Positions 10,137-20,904 of a stretch of 64,000 nt of DNA are shown here, in pieces. The position numbers were made by a program, and so were the translations under genes. The stretch's first letter is position 1; each line of letters starts with the position of its first letter. Source of the stretch: Aquarana catesbeiana (Eukaryota > Chordata > Amphibia > Anura > Ranidae); assembly GCF_042186555.1 (NCBI RefSeq), contig NC_133329.1:190933206-190997205 (forward strand). The letters are read 5' to 3'. Below the pieces are notes generated by a model. That model saw only the letters and a list, made by a program, of their open reading frames with translations. It was not told the origin of the DNA and made no database searches.

Positions 10137-11620
10137 CAATAAAACATATATTTAAAACCAAATGATAAAAGAAAAATTATTAATGTGGGGAGTGAAAAAT
10201 GAAAAATACATAATAGAAGTGAAGAGTGTGCTCAAATATTATGCATGCTAAGTGGTGCTGCGGTGAATATAACAACAACATTACTGAATACCTGACTGAG
10301 TATTTAAATGGTTAGAACTTTATAGTCCCTGTGATGGACATCAGGTCCAAAAAACTTGATCAGTGTAAATCAGTACAAGTAGATGAGGGCTCTAAAACAG
10401 GAAAAAGGAAAGCAAGAAATGTTAAAAAGTAAATAAATTATTATATGTGACAGAAGTGGTGTTGTGCACCATTCACTGCCTCATTCTTACCCAATAGTCA
10501 GTAGGTGCAGATGCTCGGCTGATCGTAAATCAACTGATGAGACCCCTGGTGTCAGTACCTCTTATTATATCGCCACTCTTGATTTTTATTGATCAGCAGG
10601 TAATCCGGCCCTTTTAAACCCTCCCCCCCCCCCACAAGGTAAGGAGGCACAACCAGGCCGCTAATAGCAGCCCCCCCCCCCCCCCCCCCCCGTGGCCACC
10701 TCGGCGTTCCGGAAGGTGGAAGCACCCCGGACTCCTCCGACGCAATCAGCGTGACAGGAGACGAGCCACGCGCATGCATGGTCGGAACACCCCCCACTAA
10801 TTGCAGGGGACCAAGCCGCATGTGCGCGCGCCGTCTCATTCCCCAGTTCGACGGTAAACGCAGAACACCGCCGGCAGTATGACAGCTCCCCACAGTGGAT
10901 GGAAATGATACTGCGGGTGCTACTTAAAGAGGGGGATGTGAAGCATCCCCCCACCCTGCCGGGACGCCCCACGGCTCAAGGGGAACCCCACAGAGGCCAA
11001 GGGAGAAGGGCGCCACAGCAGTCCAGACTCTTAAGATAAAGAGAACATATTTCAAAAAGGTTAATTCATCAATTTCCATATATACATCCATTGATCTAAT
11101 GGTCAAAATATGTCAGTTGAAACAAAAACTTTTTCTATTGTTCTAGTTCTATATTTGTTGCTCTTTGTTCCTAATTCATTGCAAAGGATTAATTCATTAA
11201 TGAACTAAGGCAATGAATAAATAAATTAAGGTGCATTTTATGAGTTCCAATTGGCAATCCAAATATAAACAAATATCAATAGATGACTGTGATTCTTCCC
11301 AAGGTATAGCTTCCTGGGTTTTTTATTCCTAGCGTCAGATAGTTATACCTTATGGTGCATGACATGAGCACAAAGATTCAGAGCATAAAGACACCTCCAT
11401 TTATAATAATATATTTGTGTTTACATAATTTAATGAACCTATGCATGTGTATACTTTATAAAGCCGGGAGAAACATAGTTTTATTTCCCACTGATGCCTT
11501 ATTGGGACGTCTACACAAACAAAAGCCCTTTCCATTAAAATAGCTATTGCAGGTAAGATTTCACAAGAGGCATCTCCGCATTCTGTCCATCTGTGCCCAT
11601 GTCTGTCTGGTCATGCAATT

Positions 11621-11830
11621 CTAGCTGGTTTTTCCAGAATTATAATCCTTGAGAAAGGGAACATATGAAATTGATTCGTTGAGGCCTGGATATGTAGTGG
11701 CCCCAAGTTTATATATCCATTTTTGTTCGTTATGTAGTAGCCTTTTGTTCCAATCGCCACCCCTTACTGGAATATGTATCCGGTCCAGGGCAGCGAAGGC
11801 AACCTTCGGCATTTTGTAGTGGTGCTGTGA
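11621..11830 (-). pseudogene. PLE GIY-YIG endonuclease C-terminal fragment, left arm
   Basis: The minus strand encodes a stretch near-identical to the C-terminal half of the + strand copy at 12217-12428, including HIPVRGGDWNKRLL, EQKWIYKLGATTYPGLNES and YVPFLKDY. The W/E-QKWIY and PxGLN-like residues are typical of the last part of PLE GIY-YIG domains. The fragment lacks the GIY-YIG catalytic start because homology breaks at 11830, where an unrelated + strand segment begins. It cannot encode a functional enzyme. Confidence 0.75.
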
Positions 11831-11911
11831 CGAGGATCTCGCGATGTACCTGGGCCATGTCATAGCACGGCTCAGGTACATCGATGACATCTTCGTCATC
11901 TGGGAGATTTT
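11831..11911 (+). pseudogene. PLE reverse transcriptase fragment with YIDD box
   Basis: The + strand reads MYLGHVIARLRYIDDIFVIW in one frame. YIDD is the catalytic metal-binding box of reverse transcriptases, and the surrounding residues suit PLE enzymes. Only about 27 codons remain. It sits exactly at the centre of the inverted repeat, between the end of left-arm homology and a 45-bp copy of 3' UTR sequence (11909-11953 matches about 13806-13853), so this looks like a rearrangement or template-switch scar. Confidence 0.7.
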
Positions 11912-11953
11912 TCACTCCCCACATTAATAATAATAATTTTTCTTTTATCACAC
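11909..11953 (+). repeat. Displaced copy of PLE 3' UTR segment
   Basis: TTTTTCACTCCCCACATTAA and the following ATAAT-rich bases match the 3' UTR of the right arm at about 13806-13853 (and, reversed, the left arm at 10155-10196), but here they lie between two coding fragments. It marks an internal junction. Confidence 0.75.
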
Positions 11954-12428
11954 TGTTCAACATATGGAACATTTCCATGTGGACATTGTGCTCATTGCCC
12001 ATGGATCAGAAGAGAGAAAGTTTTCACTCTTCCTAATGGTCAGGTTTTTAAACCGAAGCATTTCTTGCCAAACCCCAGCAGTTGTCTATTTAATGACCTG
12101 TGAGTGTGGCGCATTTTATGTGGGTAAAACGAGGCAAAGGTTTTGGTCCAGAACATCCAAGCATATCTACAGTATGGAAATAGGTAACATTTATCTCCCC
12201 CTTGGAAGACACGTGGTGTCACAGCACCACTACAAAATGCCAAAGGTTTCCTTCGCCGCCCTGGACCGGATACATATTCCAGTAAGGGGCGGCGATTGGA
12301 ACAAAAGGCTTCTACAAATCGAACAAAAATGGATATATAAACTTGGGGCCACTACATATCCAGGCCTCAGCGAATCAATTTCATATGTTCCCTTTCTCAA
12401 GGATTATAGTTCTGGAAAAAACAGCTAG
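11954..12428 (+). pseudogene. PLE GIY-YIG endonuclease region, right arm, frameshifted
   Basis: Downstream part of a Penelope-like ORF. One frame at about 11985-12060 gives a CGHCAHC cysteine/histidine motif followed by PNGQVFKPKHF; the next frame (about 12060-12428) gives VVYLMTCECGAFYVGKT, the GIY-YIG signature in its PLE form, and then a conserved tail ending YPGLSESISYVPFL. GIY-YIG domains nick the target during PLE insertion. A frameshift near 12060 separates the two halves and the reverse transcriptase upstream is missing, so it is dead. It ends with a stop at 12426-12428 and continues into a 2.4-kb 3' UTR-like region. Confidence 0.85.
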
Positions 12429-14558
12429 AATTGCATGACCAGACACACATGGGCACAGATGGACAGAATGCGGAGATACCTCTTGTGAAATCTTACCTGC
12501 AATAGCTATTTTAATGAAAAAAGTTTGTTTGTGTATACGTCCCAATAAGGCATCAGTGGGATATGAAACTGTTTCTCCCTGCTTTGTAAAGTATACACAT
12601 GCATAGGTTTATTAAATTATGTAAACACAAATATAATATTATAAATGAAGGTGTCTTTATGCTCTGAATCTTTGTGCTCATGTCATGCACCATCAGGTAT
12701 AACTTTCTGACGATGGGAATAAAAAACCCAGGAAGCTATACGTTGGGAAGGATTACATAGTCATCTATTGATATTTGTTTATACTTGGATTGCCAATGCA
12801 CCTTTATTCATTTATTGCCTTAGTTCATTAATGAATTAATCCTTTGTAATGAATTAGGAACAAAGAGCAACAAATATAGAACTATAACAATAGAAAAAGT
12901 CTTTGTTTCAACTGACATATTTTGACCATTAGATCAATGGATGTATATATGGAAATTGATGAATTAACCTTTTTGAAATATGTTCCCTTTATCTTAGGAG
13001 TCTGGACTGCTGTGGCGCCGTTCTCCCTTGGCCTCTGTGGGGTTCCCCTTGAGCCGTGGGGCATCCCGGCAGGGTGGGGGGATGCTTCACATCCCCCTCT
13101 TTAAGTAGCACCCGCAGTATCATTTCCATCCACTGTGGGGAGCTGTAATACTGCCGGCGGTGCTCTGTGTTCGCCGTCTGACTGGGGAATGAGACGGCGC
13201 GCACGCGCGGCTTGGTCCCCTGCATCAGTGGAGTGTTCCGACTATGCATGCGCGTGGCTCGTCCCCTGTCACGCTGATTGCGACGGAGGAGTCCAGGGCG
13301 CTTCCGCCTTCCGGAACGCAGAGGTGGCCGGGGCTGCTATTAGAGGCCTGGTGGTGCCTCCTTACCGGGGGGGGGGGGGTTTAAAAGGGCCGGATCACCT
13401 GCTGATCATTAAAAATCAAGAGTGGAGATATAATAAGAGGTACTGACACCAGGGGTCTTATCAGTTGATTTCCGATCAGCTGAGCATCTGCACCTACTGA
13501 CTATCGGGTAAGAATGAGGCAGTGAATGGTGCACAACACCACTTCTGTCACATGTAATAATTTTTTATAGACTTTATAACATTTCCTGCGTTCCTTTTTC
13601 CTTTTTCCTGTTTTAGAGCCCTCCATCTACTTGTATTGATTTACACTGATCAAGTTTTTTTGGACCTGATGTCCATCACAGGGACTATAAAGTCCTAACC
13701 ATTTAAATACGCAGTCAGGTATTCAGTAATGTTGTTGTTATATTCACCTCAGCACCACTTAGCAAGCATAATATTTGAGCACACTCTTCACTTCTATTAT
13801 GGATTTTTCATTTTTCACTCCCCACATTAATAATAATTTTTCTTTTATCACTTGGTTTTAATATATGTTTTATATCCCCAGTATATTTTGGGATTATCAC
13901 TATTGTTTTTCACTGCTCCACATATCAATTATTATAGCACATTCCCTTGGTATTTTATTTTTTCCACCACATTACCTCATTAATCATCTATCTTCACCTT
14001 CGAATAATCATATATGAAAATTGATTATTTTCACCTATATATACACTTATTGGAACACATATTAATATTCACTATACCAATCATTTAATTTAAGTGTTTA
14101 TAACATTTATAATACACTGGGACTTGAGCCCGCCACCCTTTTTTTTTACAATGAGGCCCGCTCGGCATCACCCTTCCCAATTTTTTCCAATCGCTCCATT
14201 ACCCCAATTATTGTATAAAAAATATTTTACCCCAATTGTGATAATTTTCAGGTGCTTATGGCCCGCACTCGCCTCTACTTTGGAGGTGCCCAATAATCCG
14301 TGACCACTTGTAAGTCCCGCGGTCGTGGGTGGTCCCTTACAGGGTCAGGGTAGGGGCGGCTCCTCAGCAGCCTTCAAGACCATCAGTGGGAATACCAACT
14401 GTCATTTTCGTGTGTATTTGTTTTTAACAAGAAGCCTCTGGATGGGCGAGCTTATTTCATGGAGAGGGTAAATATGATGCGATTGTTTTGTTTTTTACAT
14501 ATGATACATGCATAAATAATTATGATTGTACATCATATTTTAAACTATTGTAAACTGT

Positions 14559-14603
14559 CCCCCTGAGGAAGACCGTAAATATATAGGTCGAAATGCATTG
14601 GGG
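14559..14603 (+). ncRNA. Second hammerhead-like motif, right PLE arm
   Basis: Stem I CCCC (14559-14562) pairs with GGGG (14600-14603). The core CTGAGGA (14563-14569), stem II GACC (14571-14574) with GGTC (14586-14589), and core GAAA (14590-14593) are in the right order. ATGCAT (14593-14598), a perfect palindrome, could form an intermolecular stem III, followed by T as the cleavage-site base (UUH class). The segment 14546-14645 holding it has no counterpart in the left arm. Activity is not shown. Confidence 0.6.
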
Positions 14604-14888
14604 CTTTGTCTACGAACATCGGACAGTACAACCACAAATCAATTATTGTAGGTTGCAAAATTAGATAATCTCATCCTTTTTCTAACTCTCATGGTATTGT
14701 CAAACATTGTGTTCTCCCCTTTTCCAATACAATAGTCTCGCATTGTACATACCCAGAGCTCAGGTTTTAACTTCTGTGTCCAGATTGTCTATTTGCTTTT
14801 TTTGATAATAAAATTATTTATACATTTTTTACAATTTTGCTGACTCATAATTGCTGCTAAAAAACCCCACGGGGAAATTTTCCTTTTT

Positions 14889-15259
14889 GTCATTTTGGGT
14901 GTGCAGCCTGTCAGACTCTTTACATGTGTCATATCATGCTATAGCCGTCTGTTTTTAAACCTAGTTACTGTGTTAATATTGAAAGGTTCATACCCTGGTC
15001 TAACCACTTTAAAGTCAATCTAAATCTTTTTAGTTTCATACAGTGAGGAATGTTTGAAAATCTCCTTTCGCATAGCAAGGAGTTTTCAGAAAGGGTAATC
15101 GGGGTAATTTGCAACAGCTGTCAATTAGAAAAATTCCCCTCTACCTGTTCAGTGACAGCTAAAAACTTGTATTTTCTCACTGTTTGTCATGGTGACAATG
15201 GTCATTAGTAAACCTTGCTGCAGATGGTTATAACTCTGTGGGTTCTAACTTCCCCTGCT
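14889..15259. other. Intronic DNA, no feature seen
   Basis: This lies between the PLE palindrome and a TTAA element. I see no coding, terminal repeats or tandem repeats. It probably represents unique GSPT1 intron. Confidence 0.4.
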
Positions 15260-16066
15260 TTAACCACTTTAGCTCTGGAAGGATTTACCCACTTAATGAC
15301 TTAATGCATCGCTTTAACTGACAATTGCGTGATCGTGCGATACTGTAACCAAACAAAATTGATGTCCTTTTTTCCCACAAATAGAGCTTTCTTTTGATCA
15401 CCTTTGCGGGTTCTATTTTTTGCGCCATAAACAAAAAAAAAACTGACAATTTTGAAGAAACAAAATTTTTAACTTTCTGCTATAATACATATCCAAAAAA
15501 AATATATAAAAAACAAATTTATTCATCAGTTTAGGCCAATAATCGTATTTTGATTGGTTTGCGCAAAAGTTATAGCGTCTACTTTTTTTTTTTTTTACTG
15601 GTAATGGCGGAGATTTTTAGCGGGACTTCGACATTGCAGCGGACAAATCTGACCCCAAGTGACACTTTTTGGGGACCAGTGCTAAAAAGATCAATGTATA
15701 AATGACACTGGTAGGGAAGGGGTTAACACTAGGGGGTGATCAAGGGGTTAACTGTGTTCCCTGGGTGTGTTATAACTGTGTGGGGAGTGGGCTTACTGGG
15801 ACAACACAAATCGCTGTTCCTAATCACGAGAAACAGCAGTCTCAGTATTCCCCCTCAGAACGGGTATTCGCCTTGTTTACATAGGTAGATCCCCGTTCTG
15901 CCCCTCTGTACGGTGATCGCGGGTGGGCGGCGGACATCGAATCTGCCGGACTCACGGGAGCGCTCCCTCCCACAATACCATATGCATGGACTGATGTACA
16001 GGTACCTTGGTGTGCGCAGCCGAGCCGTCTTGCCGCAGTATATATGTGGAAGGGGGTCAGCAAGTG
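15260..16066 (+). mobile_element. TTAA-flanked nonautonomous element, family C
   Basis: It starts TTAA-CCACTTTAGCTCTGG (TTAA 15260-15263) and ends GCAAGTGG-TTTA at about 16056-16066, the right TTAA having mutated. It shares the 'tggtttgcgcaaaagttata' block with the copies at 24207 and, reversed, 35890. It has no coding and lies about 190 bp before the first visible GSPT1 exon. Confidence 0.7.
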
Positions 16067-16257
16067 GTTTATTTTAAATAAAGGTTAAGGAAGTAAAACA
16101 GTTGATTTGCAAAGTCTGTCTTCAAATTATTTCTTTCCAGTATATAGCTTTTATTATCTTCTCTTATAATCTCTCTTGAAAATGTTACTTGTTTTTTTTT
16201 TTTTTTTTTTTGTGAATGTTGCGGGAACCTATATAACCAGTTTCATTTCTTGCACAG

Positions 16258-16347
16258 ATTGTGATAATTGAGCACAAGTCAATTATCTGTCCTGGATACA
16301 ATGCCGTGCTGCATATTCACACGTGTATTGAAGAAGTTGAGATAACA
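16258..16347 (+). CDS. GSPT1: GSPT1 (eRF3a) internal exon
   Basis: This 90-bp exon encodes 30 residues including VIIEHKSIICPGYNAVLHIH and ending EEVEIT, recognisable as domain III, the C-terminal beta-barrel, of eukaryotic release factor eRF3a. With GTP bound, eRF3 partners eRF1 to terminate translation in the cytosol; domain III contributes to eRF1 binding. The acceptor is CTTGCACAG at 16249-16257 and the donor GTAAGC begins at 16348; both exon edges are phase 0. A 110-bp intron follows. Earlier exons (GTPase domain) lie upstream of the window; I found none in 1-16257. Because mammalian GSPT2 is an intronless retrocopy, the spliced structure favours GSPT1. Confidence 0.95.
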
Positions 16348-16457
16348 GTAAGCTTGCATGACTTAAGTGTTTTTTTTTTGTTTAACTTCAATACACTGGC
16401 ATTGGCAATACTTGTTAACATAAATTGACTTTCTAACATTTTGCTTTTCCAAAATAG

Positions 16458-16626
16458 GCCTTAATTTGCTTGGTAGACAAAAAAACAGGGGAAAAGAGTA
16501 AGACACGACCCCGCTTTGTAAAACAAGACCAAGTATGCATTGCCCGCTTACGGACAGCAGGCACTATATGCCTTGAAACTTTCAAAGATTTCCCTCAAAT
16601 GGGTCGATTTACCTTGCGAGATGAAG
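16458..16626 (+). CDS. GSPT1: GSPT1 (eRF3a) penultimate exon
   Basis: This 169-bp exon continues in frame with residues such as LICLVDKKTGEKSKTRPRF, CIARLRTAGTICLETF and PQMGRFTLRDEG. These belong to the eRF3 domain III and are among the most conserved residues of the protein across vertebrates. The acceptor is AAAATAG ending at 16457; the donor GTGCGT begins at 16627. The exon ends after the first base of a glycine codon (phase 1), which the terminal exon at 31110 completes as GGC. The next intron is 14,483 bp, long because of transposon insertions. No stop or frameshift is seen, so the gene looks intact here. Confidence 0.96.
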
Positions 16627-16693
16627 GTGCGTAATTATATTTATCATTTTGAGTCCCACTCATAAACTAGGATCTGTCTACCTCTTTTGTTCA

Positions 16694-18140
16694 TTAACCA
16701 CTTGAGCTCTGGAAGGTTTTACCCCCTTCATGACCAGAGAATTTTAACTGGCAATTACTAGATCATGCAACACTGTACCCAAAGTAAATTTTATATAATT
16801 TTTTTTCGTACAAATAAAGCTTTCTTTTGCTGGTCTTTGATCACCACTGGGTTTTTTTTCTTTTTGTATTAGCGAAAATTTTGAAGAAATGTATTCTCTA
16901 CTTTCTGTGATTAAAAAAATACAATAAAATCAAATTTCGTCAAGTTTAGAGCAAAATGTATTTTGCTACATGTCTTTGGTAAAAAAAAAAAAAAATCCTA
17001 ATGAATGTATATTGGTTTGTGTAAAAGTTATAGCATCTACAAACTATGGTATGTGTATATATATATATATGTGTGTGTGTATGGAATTGCTTTTACTATA
17101 GGACAGCCTTTACTTTCTGACAGCCTTTTCACATTTCTTGAAGTGCTAAAATGACAGGGCAGTACAAGCACCTCCTAAATGACCCATTTTGGAAAAGTAG
17201 ACACCCCCCAAGGTATTTGCTGAGAGCCATGTTGAGTGCATGGAAGATTTTATTTTTTGCCACAAGTTTTTGGAAAAATACAAAAATGTCGGGTTCTTTT
17301 TGTGGGGGAGGGGTGTTTGAAGTGTCCTGCCCTCTTGTTTGCGTGTAAAAATCAGTAATTTTTGTTAGAAAATTACTTTGAACCCTCAAACATATCTTCT
17401 TTTTTAAAGCAGAGGTCTTAGAGAATAAAATGGTGGGTTTTGTAATTTTTTATGTCACTTTTTTTTAAGCGTAAAGTTTTTGGAAACCATACACTTTTTT
17501 TTTTTCTTTTTTTTAAACTTTTATGCACACAAAAAACAAATACCCAAATGTTTGGTAAAATATAAAAGATGTTACTCCAAGTAAAAAGATTCCAAACATG
17601 TTACAATTTAAAATCGCACATATACGTGCAATGACGACAAACAGCGTAAAGTTTTTATATCCATAGGCAACACTTTAAAAGCCTTTTACAGGTTACAACT
17701 TTAGATTTACACAGGTCTAATGCATGGCGCGATCACTGTTACACACCGATGCATGCATTCGCCTTTACTTTTTATTTTTTTTGCACGTTTATTGTTATCA
17801 AGGGGAATGTAAATATCCTGAGCAATACAGTGAGAGTTACTCTTTACTGAGAAATCTGGGGTCTAGTAGGTCAGATGCTTTCCCAATTTAAAAATGGCGC
17901 TGTTTACATCAGACTGTAGAGCTGATTCTGTGCTGGCATCACCGGAATCACCAGCTGTGTTTTTCAGAGTTTCCCTGTGAGTCGGATGAGCCAGAGAAGG
18001 GTGGCGGGAGGGGGGCGGCGGATGTCCCCTGCCGCTGCTTGTAAAAGCAATCCAGTGGCTAATTACCTGCTTGGATTGCTTTTACAAGAAAGCTGACTGC
18101 TGCCTGAAATAAAAAACTACCGCAGGCATCATCCCGGTAC
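16694..18140 (+). mobile_element. TTAA-family element, right end eroded
   Basis: It starts TTAA-CCACTTGAGCTCTGG (16694-16697), closely like the element start at 49640. It carries family blocks such as AAGCTTTCTTTTGCTGGTC and the AAGTAGACACCCCAAGG-type segment (about 17199). The right end is not clean; homology to the family stops near CAGGCATCATCCCGGTAC (about 18140), where a Tc1/mariner-like terminus begins. Non-coding. Confidence 0.6.
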
Positions 18141-18570
18141 ACTGTGCACAATTATTAGTCAAGTTGTATTTTTTCTTATACAATAGTTTTTATTGGGTGA
18201 AACAAGGACAAATTGCAGGCTTGGAGAGAGAGAAGGCAAAATGATCCCACTCAGGGGAACAAACCTCAAATTACTTATGACTACAAACAAAACACATTTC
18301 CAATGTTTTAAAGCAAGTCGTAGAGGCATCCGGCAGTAGTTTCAAAGGTGGTAATGAGTAATCGGGCACATGGGCCCGGAGACATGGTGAGGCAGCGGAG
18401 GTGGGATTGTAATCCCAAGGTGGATGAGAGGGGGAAGGGGAGGATAGAAAAGGAGGGGGGGTGGAATAGGAAGGGAGAGGGAGAAGCAGGGTGAAAGAGG
18501 CGCAAAGGTGAGAACCAAGCAGAGTAGGAAAGGAGGGAAAGATATAGGCCTAGGCAGGGGGAGTTGTTTT
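18141..18570. other. Tc1/mariner-like terminus then purine-rich DNA
   Basis: ACTGTGCACAATTATTAGTC at 18141 resembles the terminus seen near 19333 (GCACACAATTATTGG), so it may be the displaced end of the same transposon. Sequence from 18172 to 18570 (ATAGTTTTTATTGGGTG, then a long GGGAGA/GAAAG-rich part) is probably a separate old insertion. The proline-rich open frame on the minus strand is a by-product of the purine bias. Confidence 0.4.
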
Positions 18571-19224
18571 TTAACCACTTGCTTACTGGGCACTTAAACC
18601 CCCTTCCTGCCCAGGCCAATTTTCAGCTTTCAGCGCTGTCACACTTTGACAATTGCGTGGTAATGCAACACTGTACTCGTATGGAATTTTTTCTCACAAA
18701 TCGAGCTTTCTTTTGGTGGTATTTAATCGCCACTGGGGTTTTTATTTTTTGCTAAACAAACAAAAAAGACCGAAAATTTTGAAGAAAAAAAAAGTTTTCC
18801 TAGTTTGTTATAAAATTTTGCAAACAGGTAATTTTTCTCCTTCATTGATGTGCGCAATTTAGGTTGTGCTGATGGGTGGCACTGCTTAGCAGTGCTGATA
18901 TGCACTGGTAGATGCTGCTTAACAGCAGTGGGTCTGGAGTGTGCGGGACCGATGTCCCGTTTTACTCCAGATGGCAGTCAGTGCGAAGAAGAAAAAAGCC
19001 GATTGCCGACTCTGTTTACATCGCATGATCAGCTGTCATTGGCTGACAGCTGATCATGTGGTAAGAGGCCGGGATTGGTGACTCGCTAATCTCAGAGCGA
19101 GCCGCGTGCACCCTGCAGGGGGCTCACAGGCAGCTCATGCACGGGAGGATGTACATGACAATTGAGGCCTATGCTGTAGCCGTCTTTCAGCTATAGCATG
19201 GGCGGCAAAAGTTTAAGTTGTTAA
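18571..19224 (+). mobile_element. Short TTAA-flanked element
   Basis: TTAA-CCACTTGCTTACTGGGC at 18571 and TTAAGTTG-TTAA at 19214-19224 bound a 654-bp non-coding element. Its left end matches the family-A element at 3640; the middle is deleted. The GATCAGCTGTCATTGGCTGA block at 19027 and its partner can fold back. Confidence 0.7.
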
Positions 19225-19329
19225 ATTTTTGAGCAACTACAGTGCTCTCGGTCAATCCAAAATGTTAATAAACCTCAAGCCTGAATATTTAAGAAAGTAA
19301 AAGTAAAGTGTTGGCTTTCTTAGAATATC

Positions 19330-20118
19330 TGTGCACACAATTATTGGAGAACTATTAGTCTGCAGAATTATTATGCAACTAAATTAAAAACGAAAATTTT
19401 TCCTATCGCTTTTATTTTCATCTGTTAAAGTGAGAAGAATAAACAAACCACTTAAAATTTACAATAAACCTTTAAAAAAAAAAAAAAAAAAAAAAACCTG
19501 TGACCAATATAGCCACCATTTTCAGTGTCATAAGTCTTCTATTCATAGAGTCTGGCAGTTTCTTAATCTGTTGTTGATGATCAACTTTTTGTGCAGCAGC
19601 AACCACAGTGTCCCAGACACTGGTTTCCTTCACTGTAAATCTGTTTACGAAGGGCCCACAAGTACTCAATAGGGTTTAGGTCAGGTGAGGAAGGGGGCCA
19701 TGTCATTATTTTACTCTTTAAGGCCTTTACTGGCTAGCCACGCAGTGAAGTAATTCAATGCATGCGATGGAGCATTGTCCTGCATAAATATCATAATAGT
19801 CTTGAAAGATGCAGATGTTTTCCTGTATCTCTGCTTGAAGAAAGTATCTTCTAAAAACTGGCAGTAAGTTTGGGAGTTGATTTTGAGTCCATCTTCAACC
19901 AGAAAAGGTCCAACTAGCGCATCTTTAATAATACCAGCCCATACCAGTACTCCATTCCCACCTTGCTGGCATCTGAGTCGAAGTGGAGCTCTGCCCGTTA
20001 CTGATCAAGCTACAAGCCCATCCATCTGGTCCGTCAAGAGTCACTCTGTGTTTGGGGAGGCATTGCTTAATTTAGTTCTTTACGCTCTACCTGGCTAGAT
20101 TCACAACTTCTGTCGAGT
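19330..20118 (-). pseudogene. Tc1/mariner-type transposase remnant
   Basis: The minus strand from about 20100 to 19500 encodes, with several stops and frameshifts, a DDE transposase: a VWAGII-like start, then VGPFLVEDGLKINSQTYCQF, IMIFMQDNAPSHA, WPPSSPDLNPIEYLWA and a C-terminal GGYIGHR-like end. MQDNAPSH and PDLNPIE carry the second D and the final E of the Tc1/mariner catalytic triad; the first D lies before 20118 and is lost. The 3' terminal repeat probably lies near 19330-19400 (AATTATTATGCAACT). The element is truncated at its 5' side. Confidence 0.8.
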
Positions 20119-20454
20119 CATACTGTCAAAGGCACACTACTGAAAGGAGATCTGCAAACTGATCCTCATATCTAGCTGCTGAACAGACCGTGTGACAAGT
20201 GAGGTCACCCAAGCACAATGGAGGATCAAATCTCTGTATAACGGGAGTTGGCAACCCGTCAATAGTGGGCAGGTGATGGGTATATCCTGTACCTTCCTTG
20301 CTGATCCTCATACTGCTCCTCCCACATATGCAGAGTGGCGCAGGGAAGAAACAACTTGGTATGCTTAGTATTTTGTGCAGCTGAGGCTGCAGAGATGGAG
20401 ATTGAGGACTGTTTAACCAAAGTCTCCCAACGGGGCTGTTAAAAAAAAAAATAA
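20119..20454. other. Unassigned intronic DNA
   Basis: I see no coding or terminal repeat. It ends in an A-run directly before the 22-bp satellite. Confidence 0.35.
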
Positions 20455-20702
20455 CTGACACCGGTCCTCTGCCCTACTGACACCGGTCCTCTGCCCTACT
20501 GACACCGGTCCTCTGCCCTACTGACACCGGTCCTCTGCCCTACTGACACCGGTCCTCTGCCCTACTGACACCGGTCCTCTGCCCTACTGACACCGGTCCT
20601 CTGCCCTACTGACACCGGTCCTCTGCCCTACTGACACCGGTCCTCTGCCCTACTGACACCGGTCCTCTGCCCTACTGACACCGGTCCTCTGCCCTACTGA
20701 CA
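20455..20702. repeat. 22-bp satellite, about 11 identical copies
   Basis: The unit CTGACACCGGTCCTCTGCCC plus TA repeats 11 times with no visible substitution, ending in a partial copy before CACTGTCCCC. Perfect homogeneity implies recent amplification or conversion. There are no spacers between units, so it is not a CRISPR-like array. Confidence 0.97.
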
Positions 20703-20904
20703 CACTGTCCCCTTTTAGGGTAGACTAAGTTTTAGGTTTTCCTTATTTTTTTAGATAGGCCTTACTAGATAATTTGTTAAAAAAAAAAAATGCCGAACCC
20801 TGGTTGATTTTTGATCTTGTGAATATAAGTGAAACTCCGCGCCAACTTTAAATAAATGGAAAATTATAAATAACTGCTGCTCCCCTGAGAGAAGTGAATA
20901 CTCC

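Larger units (their letters stand above)
7202..14888. mobile_element. Penelope-like retroelement (PLE) copies arranged as a head-to-head inverted repeat
   Basis: The left flank (GGAAAATTTCCCCGTGGGG at about 7209) is the reverse complement of the right flank (CCCCACGGGGAAATTTTCC at about 14865). Homology continues inward: 7202-7783 with 14215-14888 and 10137-11830 with about 12210-13870. The left arm carries a 2.3-kb insertion (7784-10136). Both arms contain the same GIY-YIG coding end and 3' UTR, in opposite orientation, meeting near 11831-12209. PLEs are known for complex terminal repeats including inverted partial copies; the assignment rests on the GIY-YIG remnants plus a YIDD reverse-transcriptase fragment at the centre. 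Confidence 0.8.

Noticed and set aside
1..16257. Search for earlier GSPT1 exons (GTPase domain)
   Set aside because: No eRF3-like coding was found before 16258, so preceding exons must lie outside the window.
18308..18619. Proline/leucine-rich minus-strand open frames
   Set aside because: Caused by a purine-rich + strand segment; no conserved motif.
20455..20702. Possible CRISPR-like array
   Set aside because: Units are directly abutting with no spacers and the DNA is vertebrate; it is a satellite.
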